This document shows, piece after piece, positions 34,893 through 43,539 of a stretch of 62,926 bases of DNA. A program made the translations under genes and the position numbers. This DNA comes from Pseudomonadota bacterium (lineage in GTDB: Bacteria; Bdellovibrionota; Bacteriovoracia; Bacteriovoracales; Bacteriovoracaceae). Below the pieces are notes generated by a model that was not told the origin of the DNA, made no database searches, and worked only from the letters and a program-made list of their open reading frames with translations. Each line of letters begins with the position of its first letter. Position 1 is the first letter of the stretch. The DNA lies in NCBI GenBank assembly GCA_027487685.1, contig JAIYDC010000088.1, positions 1 to 62,926 on the forward strand, read 5' to 3'.

Positions 34893-36281
34893 ATGGCAAA
34901 GACAGTGGCCGACGGTTTCTTCAATGATCCCCGCCTTACGCAGGCAAAAAAACTCATAACCGAAGCCCTCGGAGAGCACTCATCGAAGATTACTGGTGTG
35001 CGTGCTGCCGACCCCGAACTGAAAGAATCATATCAAGCGCTCTTAAAAAAAGTCGCCGATTACCGCGGTGGTGCACTTTTCTATAACTATCTTGGCTCAG
35101 GTATAGGTAACGGCCCTCTGGTCGAACTCGCTGACGGATCGGTGAAGTATGACTTCATCACTGGGATCGGTGTGCACTACATGGGTCACTCGCACCCAGG
35201 AGTCATTGAGGCGCAGCTCAAAGGCGCGGTCTCAAACACCGTTATGAACGGACATCTTCAGCAGAACACTGACACAGCTGCCCTCCTGGAGCTGATATCC
35301 CGCGAGGCTTGTAAATACGGCGCCGGGGTGAAGAACGTTTTCATCTCCACTTCAGGAGCAATGGCAAACGAGAACGCTTTTAAAATCATCTTTCAAAAGC
35401 GCTTTCCGGCCAACCGCTTTTTCGCCTTCGAAAAGTGCTTCGCTGGGCGGACTCTCGGTATGGCATGGGTCACAGATAAAGCGGCTTACCGCCAAGGTCT
35501 CCCGAAGACCCTCGATGTGGACTACATTCCCTTTTATTGCGAGGCTGACCACCAGGGCTCAATTGACGCCGCTGTCTATGCTATGAAAAAGCAGATCACG
35601 CGCTTCCCAGGTATGCATGCCGGCTTCGTCATGGAAGTCATTCAGGGCGAGAATGGTAGTTGGGTCGGGAACACTGAATATTTCGAAGCGCTGATCAAGG
35701 TCTGTAGAGAAAATAACATCTCCGTCTTCATCGACGAGGTCCAGAGTTTTGCCCGGACGACCGAGCTCTTCGCATTCCAGCACTTCAAGCTCGACAAGCA
35801 CGCCGACGTCGTCGCAATCGGGAAGAACTCCCAGGTCTGCGCTACACTCTTTACCGATGATCACAAGCCTAAGCCAGGCCTTATGTCCCAGACATTCACC
35901 GGTTCTGCGGCACAGATCGCCGCGGCTTACTATGTTATCGATGCCATCGTAACCGGCGGTTACCTAGGTGTTGACGGCAAGATCGAGAGGTTACACAAGC
36001 GATTCAAAATGAACCTGGAACGGATTTCAAAAAAGTACCCGGATAAGCTCAAGGGCCCTTACGGTATTGGTGCTATGGTGGCCATGAGCGTATTCAACGG
36101 AGACGAGCCGAAGTCTAAGGCCTTCACGTTGAAGCTCTTTGAGAACGGAGTCCTGTCTTTCATGGCCGGAGGTCATCCGACAACCCGCGTGCGCTTTCTG
36201 ATGCCTGTGATGGCGACGGAAGAGCGGCACATCGACGAGGTCTGCGAGATCATTGAGAGAACTCTGAGCGAGATGGACTAA
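34893..36281 (+). CDS. Class III PLP aminotransferase (AstC or lysine 6-aminotransferase type)
   Basis: 462 aa. PLP Lys is in VVAIGKNSQVCATLF, with VFISTSGAMANENAFK, the Asp of VFIDEVQSF and the glycine loop SQTFTGSAAQI. The KxxQVC context resembles lysine 6-aminotransferases, but the next gene is AstA-like, which suits the succinylornithine aminotransferase AstC. It would move an omega-amino group from a basic amino acid to 2-oxoglutarate. GGAG lies upstream of the ATG. It leaves 4 bases to the next start. Confidence 0.88.
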   Translation: MAKTVADGFFNDPRLTQAKKLITEALGEHSSKITGVRAADPELKESYQALLKKVADYRGGALFYNYLGSGIGNGPLVELADGSVKYDFITGIGVHYMGHSHPGVIEAQLKGAVSNTVMNGHLQQNTDTAALLELISREACKYGAGVKNVFISTSGAMANENAFKIIFQKRFPANRFFAFEKCFAGRTLGMAWVTDKAAYRQGLPKTLDVDYIPFYCEADHQGSIDAAVYAMKKQITRFPGMHAGFVMEVIQGENGSWVGNTEYFEALIKVCRENNISVFIDEVQSFARTTELFAFQHFKLDKHADVVAIGKNSQVCATLFTDDHKPKPGLMSQTFTGSAAQIAAAYYVIDAIVTGGYLGVDGKIERLHKRFKMNLERISKKYPDKLKGPYGIGAMVAMSVFNGDEPKSKAFTLKLFENGVLSFMAGGHPTTRVRFLMPVMATEERHIDEVCEIIERTLSEMD

Positions 36282-36285
36282 CCCG

Positions 36286-37338
36286 ATGTTCATCATCCGT
36301 CCGATTGAGACGAAAGACCTCGACGGTTTGATGGAGCTTCTGGAGAAATCAGGTCATGGTTTGACCTCGCTTCCCAAAGATCCGGAGGTTCTTAAAAAGC
36401 GGATACGGATATCGGAGAGAAGCTTTCTTCATCGAGAAGACGGGCCAGGTGGAGAGGATTACCTCTTTGTCATGGAGGAGCTCTTCACAGGTAGACTCGT
36501 CGGAGTGTGTGCCATTATCTCAAAGATCGGTGGCTTTGAACCCTATTACTTCTACCGGGTCGAAAAGACCCAGCACGAGTCGAAGGCGATCCACGTGAAA
36601 AACGAGGTCACATCGCTTCATTTTCACTTCATTCACAATGGCCCGGCGGAGATCTGTTCTCTTTACCTCCACCCGGATTACCGTAACTCTCAGAACGGTC
36701 GCTTCCTCTCTCTCTCCCGCTTCCTCTTTATCGCTGAAAATCGCCGCTATTTCGAGGACCAGGTGGTTGCTGAGCTGCGCGGAATGGTAAATGATTCGGG
36801 TCATTCGCCGTTTTGGGATGCGGTGGGGAAGAATTTCTTCAAGATCGACTTCCCGACCGCGGACTACCTTTATGTTAAGAACAAGCGCTTCATTGAAGAG
36901 CTCCTTCCGAAGTACCCGATTGTTACGAATCTTCTCCCAGAGGACGCCCAATTTGTAGTCGGGAAGGTCCATCAAAATACAGAACCTGCGAAGCGGATTC
37001 TCGAGCAAGAGGGTTTTCGTTTCTCGGGTTTAGTAGGTATCTTTGAACCAGGGCCTGTCCTCATCGCCGACGTTGATAACATCCGTGCCATCCGAGAAAG
37101 CATTATCGGTGAGATTAGAGAGATCGCAGACAAAGGTATGAAGTCCGAAATCTTTATCATATCCCGCACCAACGATAATTTTCGTGCCGCCCTAGGCGGC
37201 GTCGTCAAGCTTAAAACCGGGGGCTATAGAATTTCAGGAGTCACAGCGGCGGCCCTCAAGCTAAGGGTTGGCGACAAGATCCGCTTCGTTTCCTTCCGAC
37301 CCAAGGTGCCTGCGCGCAAGGCCGCGAAGAAGAAATAG
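36286..37338 (+). CDS. astA: Arginine N-succinyltransferase-like protein
   Basis: 350 aa, AstA length. Family motifs include the start FIIRPIETKDLDGLMELLEKSG, the repeated FFKIDFPTADYL region, the ALL/GLTSLP patch (HGLTSLPKDPEVLKKRI), the beta-rich GNAT-like core (CSLYLHPDYRNSQNGRFLS) and the LLPKYPIVTNLLPEDAQ motif. The ending has a basic extension (RKAAKKK). It catalyses step 1 of arginine succinyltransferase catabolism in known organisms. AstB and AstE are not in this window. Confidence 0.85.
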   Translation: MFIIRPIETKDLDGLMELLEKSGHGLTSLPKDPEVLKKRIRISERSFLHREDGPGGEDYLFVMEELFTGRLVGVCAIISKIGGFEPYYFYRVEKTQHESKAIHVKNEVTSLHFHFIHNGPAEICSLYLHPDYRNSQNGRFLSLSRFLFIAENRRYFEDQVVAELRGMVNDSGHSPFWDAVGKNFFKIDFPTADYLYVKNKRFIEELLPKYPIVTNLLPEDAQFVVGKVHQNTEPAKRILEQEGFRFSGLVGIFEPGPVLIADVDNIRAIRESIIGEIREIADKGMKSEIFIISRTNDNFRAALGGVVKLKTGGYRISGVTAAALKLRVGDKIRFVSFRPKVPARKAAKKK

Positions 37339-37431
37339 CCCGAGCGTGTATTTAAGCCTTGATAAATTCCCCTGATCCTTGATCAAATAGGCTAACCAAA
37401 CCAAACATGACGTTTTAACAAAGGTTAAACT

Positions 37432-37917
37432 ATGAAGGCACTTCTGGCCCTTGCCCTCACTCTAGGATCTCTATCTGTCCTGGCCGAGAGCAAGATAACA
37501 CTTTCTATAAGCTTGAGTCCTGCAGGGTCATTTCAGGCCGTGAGCCAGAAGTTAAAAGGGAACGTTATCAAGACAGGTGAGAGCTTCAGCGCCGATAAAA
37601 TCACCGTCAGCATTGAATCTCTCAAGACCGGCATCGATCTGCGAGATGAGCATACTTGGAAGCATATGAATTCCACCAAGCACCCTAAGGCGACGCTTTC
37701 TGACGTTAAAGGTTTAAACGGAAAGGCCACTGGAACCCTAGAGGTCAACGGGATCAAGCAGCCCGTCGGTATCGAGTACAAGATCGCCGGCCCCAACATT
37801 GTAGCGAAGTTCACCGTTAAGGCCTCAGAGTTCGGTCTTAAAAAGGTTGAGTACCTCGGCGTCGGCGTGAGTGATTCGATCGCTGCGGAAGCCATCCTTC
37901 CTTACGTCGCAAGATAA
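37432..37917 (+). CDS. Periplasmic YceI-family protein
   Basis: 161 aa. Signal peptide KALLALALTLGSLSVLAES, then the YceI lipocalin-like barrel: EHTWKHMNSTKHPKATLSDV and the C-terminal FGLKKVEYLGVGVSDSI. YceI proteins bind isoprenoid or amide lipids in the periplasm. It begins a run of six envelope genes whose ends touch or overlap, so it may serve a common redox or lipid function. Confidence 0.88.
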   Translation: MKALLALALTLGSLSVLAESKITLSISLSPAGSFQAVSQKLKGNVIKTGESFSADKITVSIESLKTGIDLRDEHTWKHMNSTKHPKATLSDVKGLNGKATGTLEVNGIKQPVGIEYKIAGPNIVAKFTVKASEFGLKKVEYLGVGVSDSIAAEAILPYVAR

Positions 37918-37923
37918 TTGTCG

Positions 37924-38301
37924 ATGCGCAGAACTGCCCTCACCCTCTCTATTCTGCTACTCTTCGCCAGTTGCCAAGACTACAATACTAATTCATTTGA
38001 CCGCGACAAGTATGGAGCTACTGAGCTTACCGGAGGCACAAATTTTCGCGCCTCATACGATATCCTCCAGGACCGCTGTATGAACTGCCACCGGCACGCA
38101 CAATGGTCTGCGTATACGGATAAGAACGATTGGGTTACCAACGAAAACCTCGTCGTCCCGGGAGATCCCAACGGCTCGCAACTGATTTTCCGGATTATCA
38201 ACCACGGGAGTGCCAGCTCTAATATGCCCCAAGGTGGAAGTGCCCTACCAACCGCTGAGTATAGTAAGCTCGTCGAGTGGGTAAGCGACTTTGACTCATG
38301 A
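37924..38301 (+). CDS. Lipoprotein with a CxxCH heme motif
   Basis: 125 aa from ATG 37924 (TTG 37918 is in frame). Lipobox LLLFASCQD, and a single c-type heme motif in DRCMNCHRHAQW. The C-terminal part (VPGDPNGSQLIFRIINHG, SSNMPQGGSALP, Met possibly the sixth ligand) resembles small cytochrome c domains. A lipid-anchored monohaem electron carrier is likely. The next gene's ATG overlaps its TGA. Confidence 0.75.
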   Translation: MRRTALTLSILLLFASCQDYNTNSFDRDKYGATELTGGTNFRASYDILQDRCMNCHRHAQWSAYTDKNDWVTNENLVVPGDPNGSQLIFRIINHGSASSNMPQGGSALPTAEYSKLVEWVSDFDS

Positions 38302-39443
38302 AGCGCTTCATTCTGGTGCTCGCTTTTTTATTCAGCAACGCTACCTGGAGCTACACTCAGTTCATTGGACACGGCTACACCTCCTGCCTTAACTGCCACT
38401 ATAACCCCTCCGGTGGTGGCCCCCTGAATGATTACGGCCGAGTGGTCTCCGCAACGCTCATCTCCTCTGGGAAGCTCTATCCAAAAGTCTGGAACGAGGA
38501 GCAAGTCGCTGGGTCCTCAGGCTTTCTTTTCCGGAATCCGACCCAGAACTGGTTTCGAACTCAGGTCAATTACCGTGGCTTTCAATTAGTGCAAAATCCC
38601 GGATCGACTCGCAGTGAACAAAAGCGCTGGATCAATATGCAGGCCGACGCAAGAGCGATCGTGAAGTTCGGTGAGAATGACCGTTTTGTCGGCGTGGCCA
38701 ATTTTGGTTATTCTCCAGTACCAGAGAACTTAAAAGGCGAAGAACCAGAGTGGCGCAGCCGGGAACACTATCTTGGGTACCGGATTAATCCCAAGGTCGG
38801 TGTCTACGCAGGTCTCATGGACAAGGTTTTTGGGGTCAAAGTCATAGAACATATCGCCTTTTCCCGCCAGGCACCGGAGGTCATGCAGAATGACCAAACC
38901 CACGGCGTTCTCCTCCACTACCTTGGGGAGAGCTGGGAAGCTTTCGGTCACGGCTTTGCCGGAAACCTAACTCAGGACGACGATCTTCGGATGAAAGGTG
39001 GAAGTGTCATGGTCGAGCGGACGGCCTTCGACGTGCATCGTGTGGGCGCCTCAGTGATGTCGAGTCGAAACCAATATCAAGAACTCTTATCATACTCAAC
39101 TCATGCGAGGCTCAACCTGAAGGAAGGGTCGGCCGTCCTCGCCGAGGTGGGCCAGGTCCAACGCAAGACCGAGAATGGCTCTGACGATCGTACCATGCGC
39201 TACGGTCTTCTCCAGACGTACCTTCGTCCCACCCGAGGCCTCTATTTCCTGTCAAACATTGAGTACTTCAAACGCAACATCACAGAGTCCGATTATACCG
39301 TCCGCTGGGGGCCAGGGGTTCAGCTCTTTCCGGCCCAGCGCTTAGAGCTTCGCTTCGACGCCTATAACACAAGGAGCTTCTCACCAGATACCTCGAGCAA
39401 AGACTCGTGGATGTACCTGTTGCAGACGCACATATGGCTATGA
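38298..39443 (+). CDS. Outer-membrane-type protein with an N-terminal CxxCH heme motif
   Basis: 381 aa. Signal peptide KRFILVLAFLFSNATWS is followed by a heme-type motif (TSCLNCHYNPSGGGPLNDYG, residues about 28-48), then an all-beta region with aromatic-rich strands (VGVYAGLMDKVFGVKVIEHI, RLELRFDAYNTRSF) ending WMYLLQTHIWL, a barrel-like end. A haem-bearing N-terminus attached to a barrel suggests electron passage near or through the outer membrane; the exact role is inferred. It is coupled by 4-base overlaps on both sides. Confidence 0.75.
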   Translation: MKRFILVLAFLFSNATWSYTQFIGHGYTSCLNCHYNPSGGGPLNDYGRVVSATLISSGKLYPKVWNEEQVAGSSGFLFRNPTQNWFRTQVNYRGFQLVQNPGSTRSEQKRWINMQADARAIVKFGENDRFVGVANFGYSPVPENLKGEEPEWRSREHYLGYRINPKVGVYAGLMDKVFGVKVIEHIAFSRQAPEVMQNDQTHGVLLHYLGESWEAFGHGFAGNLTQDDDLRMKGGSVMVERTAFDVHRVGASVMSSRNQYQELLSYSTHARLNLKEGSAVLAEVGQVQRKTENGSDDRTMRYGLLQTYLRPTRGLYFLSNIEYFKRNITESDYTVRWGPGVQLFPAQRLELRFDAYNTRSFSPDTSSKDSWMYLLQTHIWL

Positions 39444-40462
39444 AGCTCATTTTCCTGATTGCACTTTTTCTCTGGTCCGGTGTTCACGCCAGCGAAGTGA
39501 CCCAAGCCTTCAAGGCGCGAGACTTCCATCAGGTCGAAGAGCTTTACAAACGCAACCCCGATCAGAGCTACTCGCCTAAGGAACTCGTCTATATTTCCTT
39601 TTCCCTTCGGAAACTCGGCCTCTATCGCCAGGACATCGAGCTCAGCATCCGTCTCATTGAGGAAAAGTACAGCACGTTCCATACACAACTTCTCAGTGAA
39701 GTTGCCCGAGGAGAAACGATTGACGGGGAAGCGTACCCTGAGGCACTCAAGGTCCTCTACTGGAACCTGATGAAGGACTATGGTCGAATCATCCAAAGCT
39801 ACGAGAAGCAGTCAAAACTCCTCGATACAGATCATAAACACTACCTCATTTTTAGTAAGTTCTTAAGCGAGCTGGAATTCCGAGAAGGAAAGGTCGACCG
39901 ATTCAACGACCGAATCCTGTCGCACTTGAGGCGCCTCGAGGACACTGTCTATCGGTTCAGCCGTTCTCTATCTTTTCAGTACGTGAGCTGGCAGACCGAG
40001 GCCACTCTGGCAGGCCCGGCCAAGGACACAGGACTGGTCATCACCAACAGCGGTGTGTGTGCCGGCGGAGAGGCAGGATGGGAAAACGCATTCTTCCACT
40101 TCTACGTCGACGGCTGTGTCATCGCAGGCTCAGGTGGAGTGTCGGCCGACGCCAGTTCTCCGGTCACTTACCAGCAAAGCAGTGTACCGGCCTATGGCGC
40201 CAAAATTGGCCCGGGTGCCTCAATGATTGTATCATCCTCTGGCTCACGCATTGGTGTGCGTCTGCCGATCATATACACCTACCAGACTCTGCAGGATCCA
40301 AAGTCTGATAACTACAGCATCGAGCAAAATGATTCCCTCGCCTACATCGCCTCGCTTTACTCGCGTTGGCAGTTCAAGACCTGGTACTTCCAAACAGAAT
40401 TTGGAAAGTACATCCAGGCCGAACAGACGTACTGGGGACTCGGGCTCGGAAAGAATTTTTGA
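39440..40462 (+). CDS. Secreted helical-plus-barrel protein, unknown family
   Basis: 340 aa from ATG 39440, which overlaps the preceding TGA. A signal peptide (KLIFLIALFLWSGVHASE) leads to a helical N-terminal half (about 20-180: TPR-like DFHQVEELYKRNPDQSY) and then a beta-rich C-terminus (GGEAGWENAFFHFYVDG, VRLPIIYTYQTLQ, WGLGLGKNF), the last residue aromatic as in barrels. It is not a known protein. Its place in the operon suggests it completes the CxxCH outer-membrane complex. One Cys sits in the middle (DGCVIAG). Confidence 0.65.
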   Translation: MKLIFLIALFLWSGVHASEVTQAFKARDFHQVEELYKRNPDQSYSPKELVYISFSLRKLGLYRQDIELSIRLIEEKYSTFHTQLLSEVARGETIDGEAYPEALKVLYWNLMKDYGRIIQSYEKQSKLLDTDHKHYLIFSKFLSELEFREGKVDRFNDRILSHLRRLEDTVYRFSRSLSFQYVSWQTEATLAGPAKDTGLVITNSGVCAGGEAGWENAFFHFYVDGCVIAGSGGVSADASSPVTYQQSSVPAYGAKIGPGASMIVSSSGSRIGVRLPIIYTYQTLQDPKSDNYSIEQNDSLAYIASLYSRWQFKTWYFQTEFGKYIQAEQTYWGLGLGKNF

Positions 40463-40893
40463 TGACGACAAAAGAACGTTCGCTTAAAGGCCTTCTCATT
40501 AATCCCCCCTTCCAGCTCAAACTTATGAGCTACTTCGCTGGTCTCTTCGTCCTGACGACAGCTTCGCTCTACTCCACCACCTTCCTATTCTTCTGGAATC
40601 TGAAGCAAAAAGGTCTAGCGGTCGGAATTCCGGAGGGACACGTTTTTTATCAATTCCTGCAAAACCAGAAGCATGACCTGGATTTCCTCTTCATCGGACT
40701 TGCAGCGGTCAATCTGGTACTTCTTCTCGCTGTTGGGCTTCTCCTTTCTCACCGGATCGCAGGACCCATCCACCGGTTGAAGCTCTACCTGAAAGACCCC
40801 GATCCGGTAGGGCCTATGAAACTGCGAGACGGCGATTTCTTTAAAGAGCTTGCCCCCTTGGCAGAAGAAGTTAAGCGCAAGGATAGGTCTTGA
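40462..40893 (+). CDS. HAMP-like two-helix membrane protein
   Basis: 143 aa from ATG 40462, sharing one base with the upstream stop (TGATG). Two membrane helices (MSYFAGLFVLTTASLYSTTF, LAAVNLVLLLAVGLLLSH), then HRIAGPIHRLKLYLKDPD, which is the conserved start of a HAMP domain. No kinase or chemotaxis output is attached and the C-terminus is short. It could be a stand-alone sensor or adaptor for the redox operon. Confidence 0.68.
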   Translation: MTTKERSLKGLLINPPFQLKLMSYFAGLFVLTTASLYSTTFLFFWNLKQKGLAVGIPEGHVFYQFLQNQKHDLDFLFIGLAAVNLVLLLAVGLLLSHRIAGPIHRLKLYLKDPDPVGPMKLRDGDFFKELAPLAEEVKRKDRS

Positions 40894-41069
40894 GAGCGGC
40901 GGGGCTTATTCTGGTGCTGATTCTCTCGAGCTGCCAGAAGCGAACACCCTCCGATGAGTACGTCCTCATTGAGTTTGCTGCTCGCCTAGAAGAAGACTAC
41001 TCGAGACTCTCACTGGAGTCCGGTAGCGGTGACAAAACCAATCAAAAAAAATCACATCCAGACAAATAG
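40890..41069 (+). CDS. Tiny lipoprotein at the end of the operon
   Basis: 59 aa: a TTG start overlapping the previous TGA (TTGA), then a signal and lipobox RAAGLILVLILSSCQKRTP, with Cys15. The C-terminus is short and charged (LEEDYSRLSLESGSGDKTN). The start codon is a TTG, but signal, lipobox and overlap together support it. It closes the six-gene run. Confidence 0.65.
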   Translation: MRAAGLILVLILSSCQKRTPSDEYVLIEFAARLEEDYSRLSLESGSGDKTNQKKSHPDK

Positions 41070-41076
41070 TTTCGGA

Positions 41077-41883
41077 CTATTGACCCCGGCTCGTGCTCTC
41101 GAAAATCTTGTCCGCAGAAGCGGCTACGAAGCCATGATAGAGTTCTCCCGACGGTAGTGGGTAGCGCTTTGCGAACTCATAATAGCAGGCAGGGATCGTA
41201 AGGCGTCCATCCACCAGGGAAACCTCAAAGTTATTGGCAAGAGTCGACGACTGCTCGAGATAGACATCTCTAGAGCCCTTGACTTCGCCACCACTGGAAT
41301 TAAGCTTAACCCCTCTGGCCTTTAAAAATTCGTTTAAGACAAGAATATCTGAATATTTCTTGAGCCTATTAATGAAGACCGTAAAGTGGTTCGGCTGGTA
41401 GCCGAAAGCGGCAACCCAGGCAGCATAGTCGCTTTCTTCATGAAGTTCCTGGTAAGTCGAAGTCGTGAGATTCCAGGGTCTCCCGATTGAGGAGAAGTCA
41501 AACCGTTGCTCAAGCTCCGCTGGCATCTGATCAATTAAACTCGACACCGTTGCCCTAAGCGTTGAGGACAGCTCTTCGAGCTTTAACTCGGAAATAAAGA
41601 TCTTGGGAAGGGCCCGGTCGCTATGCTCATAGTGCTTGGCGTAGAGCTTCTTCTCAGGAAAATGGTAATCCGATTTGTAAACATATCCCGCCTTCAGGAA
41701 AGGCTTGGCCAAAACATCTACCCCTACACGGGGATGACGGAAGGTTCTCAGTGCGATGTGATCGTTCTGAATTGTCTCCCCTTCAGAAACGAGGAGGTCA
41801 TGAATTTTCTTCGCGAGAGGATTGATCACAATGTAGTCGGCCCACATTTTATCAAGGAGGGCCGGCAGCTTATTTACAGTCAT
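41077..41883 (-). CDS. DUF1338 / 2-oxoadipate dioxygenase-like enzyme
   Basis: 268 aa, the short DUF1338 type. Metal-site region NDHIALRTFRHPRVGVDVLA, plus KLYAKHYEHSD, then FTVFINRLKKYSDILVLNEF and the GGEVKGSRDVYLEQSSTLAN motif near the C-terminus. Known members convert 2-oxoadipate to 2-hydroxyglutarate in lysine breakdown (HglS, YdcJ); a short form could act on a related acid. It is divergent from the AstD-like aldehyde dehydrogenase, sharing a 143-base promoter region. Confidence 0.82.
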   Translation of the reverse strand: MTVNKLPALLDKMWADYIVINPLAKKIHDLLVSEGETIQNDHIALRTFRHPRVGVDVLAKPFLKAGYVYKSDYHFPEKKLYAKHYEHSDRALPKIFISELKLEELSSTLRATVSSLIDQMPAELEQRFDFSSIGRPWNLTTSTYQELHEESDYAAWVAAFGYQPNHFTVFINRLKKYSDILVLNEFLKARGVKLNSSGGEVKGSRDVYLEQSSTLANNFEVSLVDGRLTIPACYYEFAKRYPLPSGELYHGFVAASADKIFESTSRGQ

Positions 41884-42026
41884 AGATATCTCCTAAAAAT
41901 ATAATATTATTCTAACAGAGTTATGAGCGGGATCAAATGATACAAGTCATTAACTCTCCGTATTATAGTGGGATAATCACCAGAAACAGGTTAGGATAGC
42001 TCAAGTTTTAAGAGAAGGAATTCCCC

Positions 42027-43535
42027 ATGCAAATGCAACTCAAAGGCGACTATTTTAACGGACGCTTTCACCTTCCTAACCTCGCCGGGGCGCAGGAAAA
42101 GATACTAAAGTACTCTCCTGCGGATCTCTCACTGGTCCTGTGGGAGGCGGGAGTGTTCTACGACCATATTGACCTTGTCGTGGAATCTGCCCAGAAGGGG
42201 TATGAGGTCTGGCGCAAGCTCTCCTTCGCTGAACGCATAGGCTACCTCAAGAAGTACCAAGAGGTCGTCCGGGCCCGCAAGGACGAGATCGCCCTGGCCC
42301 TTGCCCTTGAGGTAGGAAAGCCCCTTTGGGAAGCAAAGACCGAAGCCGCGGCCCTCGACTCGAAAGTTTCCGTAACGATCACCGATTCCTATGAACGAAT
42401 CAAGCAGGAGACGATTAAAGAAGTGATGCCAAAAATCGATGGCCACGTCGTTTACAGGCCACTAGGTCCCTCCTTCGTGATCGGGCCATTTAACTTCCCT
42501 TGCCATCTCGCCAATGGACAGATCCTTGCGGCCCTGCTAGCGGGCAACTCGATTATCTTTAAGCCATCGGAGAAGACTATCTACTCAGCCCAGCTCATGG
42601 TGGAGTGCCTCCACGAGGCCGGCTTCCCTGAGGGAGTCATTAACTTCATCAATGGAACCGGCCATACGGCTTCGAAGCTCACGTCAGACAAACGCATCAA
42701 GGGTGTCTTCTTTACCGGCTCTAGGGCCGTGGGCCTGCGCATTCTCGAAAACACTTACCGGGATCTCGACAAGCTCGTGGCCCTAGAGCTCGGGGGCAAG
42801 AACTCAACGATCATCCACCATGACACGAATATGTCCCACGCACTACCAGAGCTCCTCAGGTCGTGCTTTCTCACCACCGGCCAGCGGTGCACTTCCACTT
42901 CCATGATCCTGGTCCATCGAAAAATAGAACAGGAGTTTATCGCTCAGTTCAAAGCGATAACGGAGCGAATCCGTGTCGGACACCCGACATCCAAGCCAGA
43001 TCCGTTTATGGGACCGCTGATCGACGCCCAAGCAGAAAAGCTTTACTTCGACTTCTGCCGCGCCGGCAAGCAAGAGGGCGCCGAAGAAATCGTGGCGCCA
43101 CGAAAACTAGACATCGGTGTCGAGGGGTATTATGTCTCTCCGTCGATCCACTACGCTAAAAGGCCAGACCTCTCCGGGAAGTTTATCCAAGAGGAGATCT
43201 TCGGCCCCAACTGCTTCTTCATTCCCTACGACGACATTGAAGAAGCAATTGCTGTTACTAACTCTACTCCTTACGGCCTTGCGGCATCAGTCTTTACCCG
43301 GAGCACAGACGTTTACCAGATTTGTCTCAGGGACATAGAAGCAGGCCTTGTGAATCTCAACCGATCCACCGTCGGGGCCACGGCCCGGCTTCCATTTGGA
43401 GGCCTTAAGCACTCGGGCAACCATCGACCTGCCGCAGTTTCGATGATCGATCACTGTGTCGGAATCGTCGCGTCCCTCGAGACTCTCGACGACACGAGTT
43501 CGAAGCTCGAAGATGTCGTGGGGTTGAAAGAATAA
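42027..43535 (+). CDS. astD: Succinylglutamate semialdehyde dehydrogenase-like enzyme
   Basis: 502 aa. Catalytic Cys in FLTTGQRCTSTSMILV, Glu in VALELGGKNSTIIHHD, and the NAD motif FFTGSRAVGLRI. The AstD-style stretches GPFNFPCHLANGQILAALLAGN and LKHSGNHRPAAVSMIDHCVG match AstD more than other aldehyde dehydrogenases. It would oxidise the semialdehyde made by the aminotransferase. The same enzyme could serve a lysine route. MFS gene follows after 4 bases. Confidence 0.85.
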   Translation: MQMQLKGDYFNGRFHLPNLAGAQEKILKYSPADLSLVLWEAGVFYDHIDLVVESAQKGYEVWRKLSFAERIGYLKKYQEVVRARKDEIALALALEVGKPLWEAKTEAAALDSKVSVTITDSYERIKQETIKEVMPKIDGHVVYRPLGPSFVIGPFNFPCHLANGQILAALLAGNSIIFKPSEKTIYSAQLMVECLHEAGFPEGVINFINGTGHTASKLTSDKRIKGVFFTGSRAVGLRILENTYRDLDKLVALELGGKNSTIIHHDTNMSHALPELLRSCFLTTGQRCTSTSMILVHRKIEQEFIAQFKAITERIRVGHPTSKPDPFMGPLIDAQAEKLYFDFCRAGKQEGAEEIVAPRKLDIGVEGYYVSPSIHYAKRPDLSGKFIQEEIFGPNCFFIPYDDIEEAIAVTNSTPYGLAASVFTRSTDVYQICLRDIEAGLVNLNRSTVGATARLPFGGLKHSGNHRPAAVSMIDHCVGIVASLETLDDTSSKLEDVVGLKE

Positions 43536-43539
43536 GGCA

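Noticed and set aside
37356-37388. Second FNR-like site before the YceI gene
   Set aside because: TTGAT and ATCAA half-sites occur, but with the wrong spacing, so I did not call a box.
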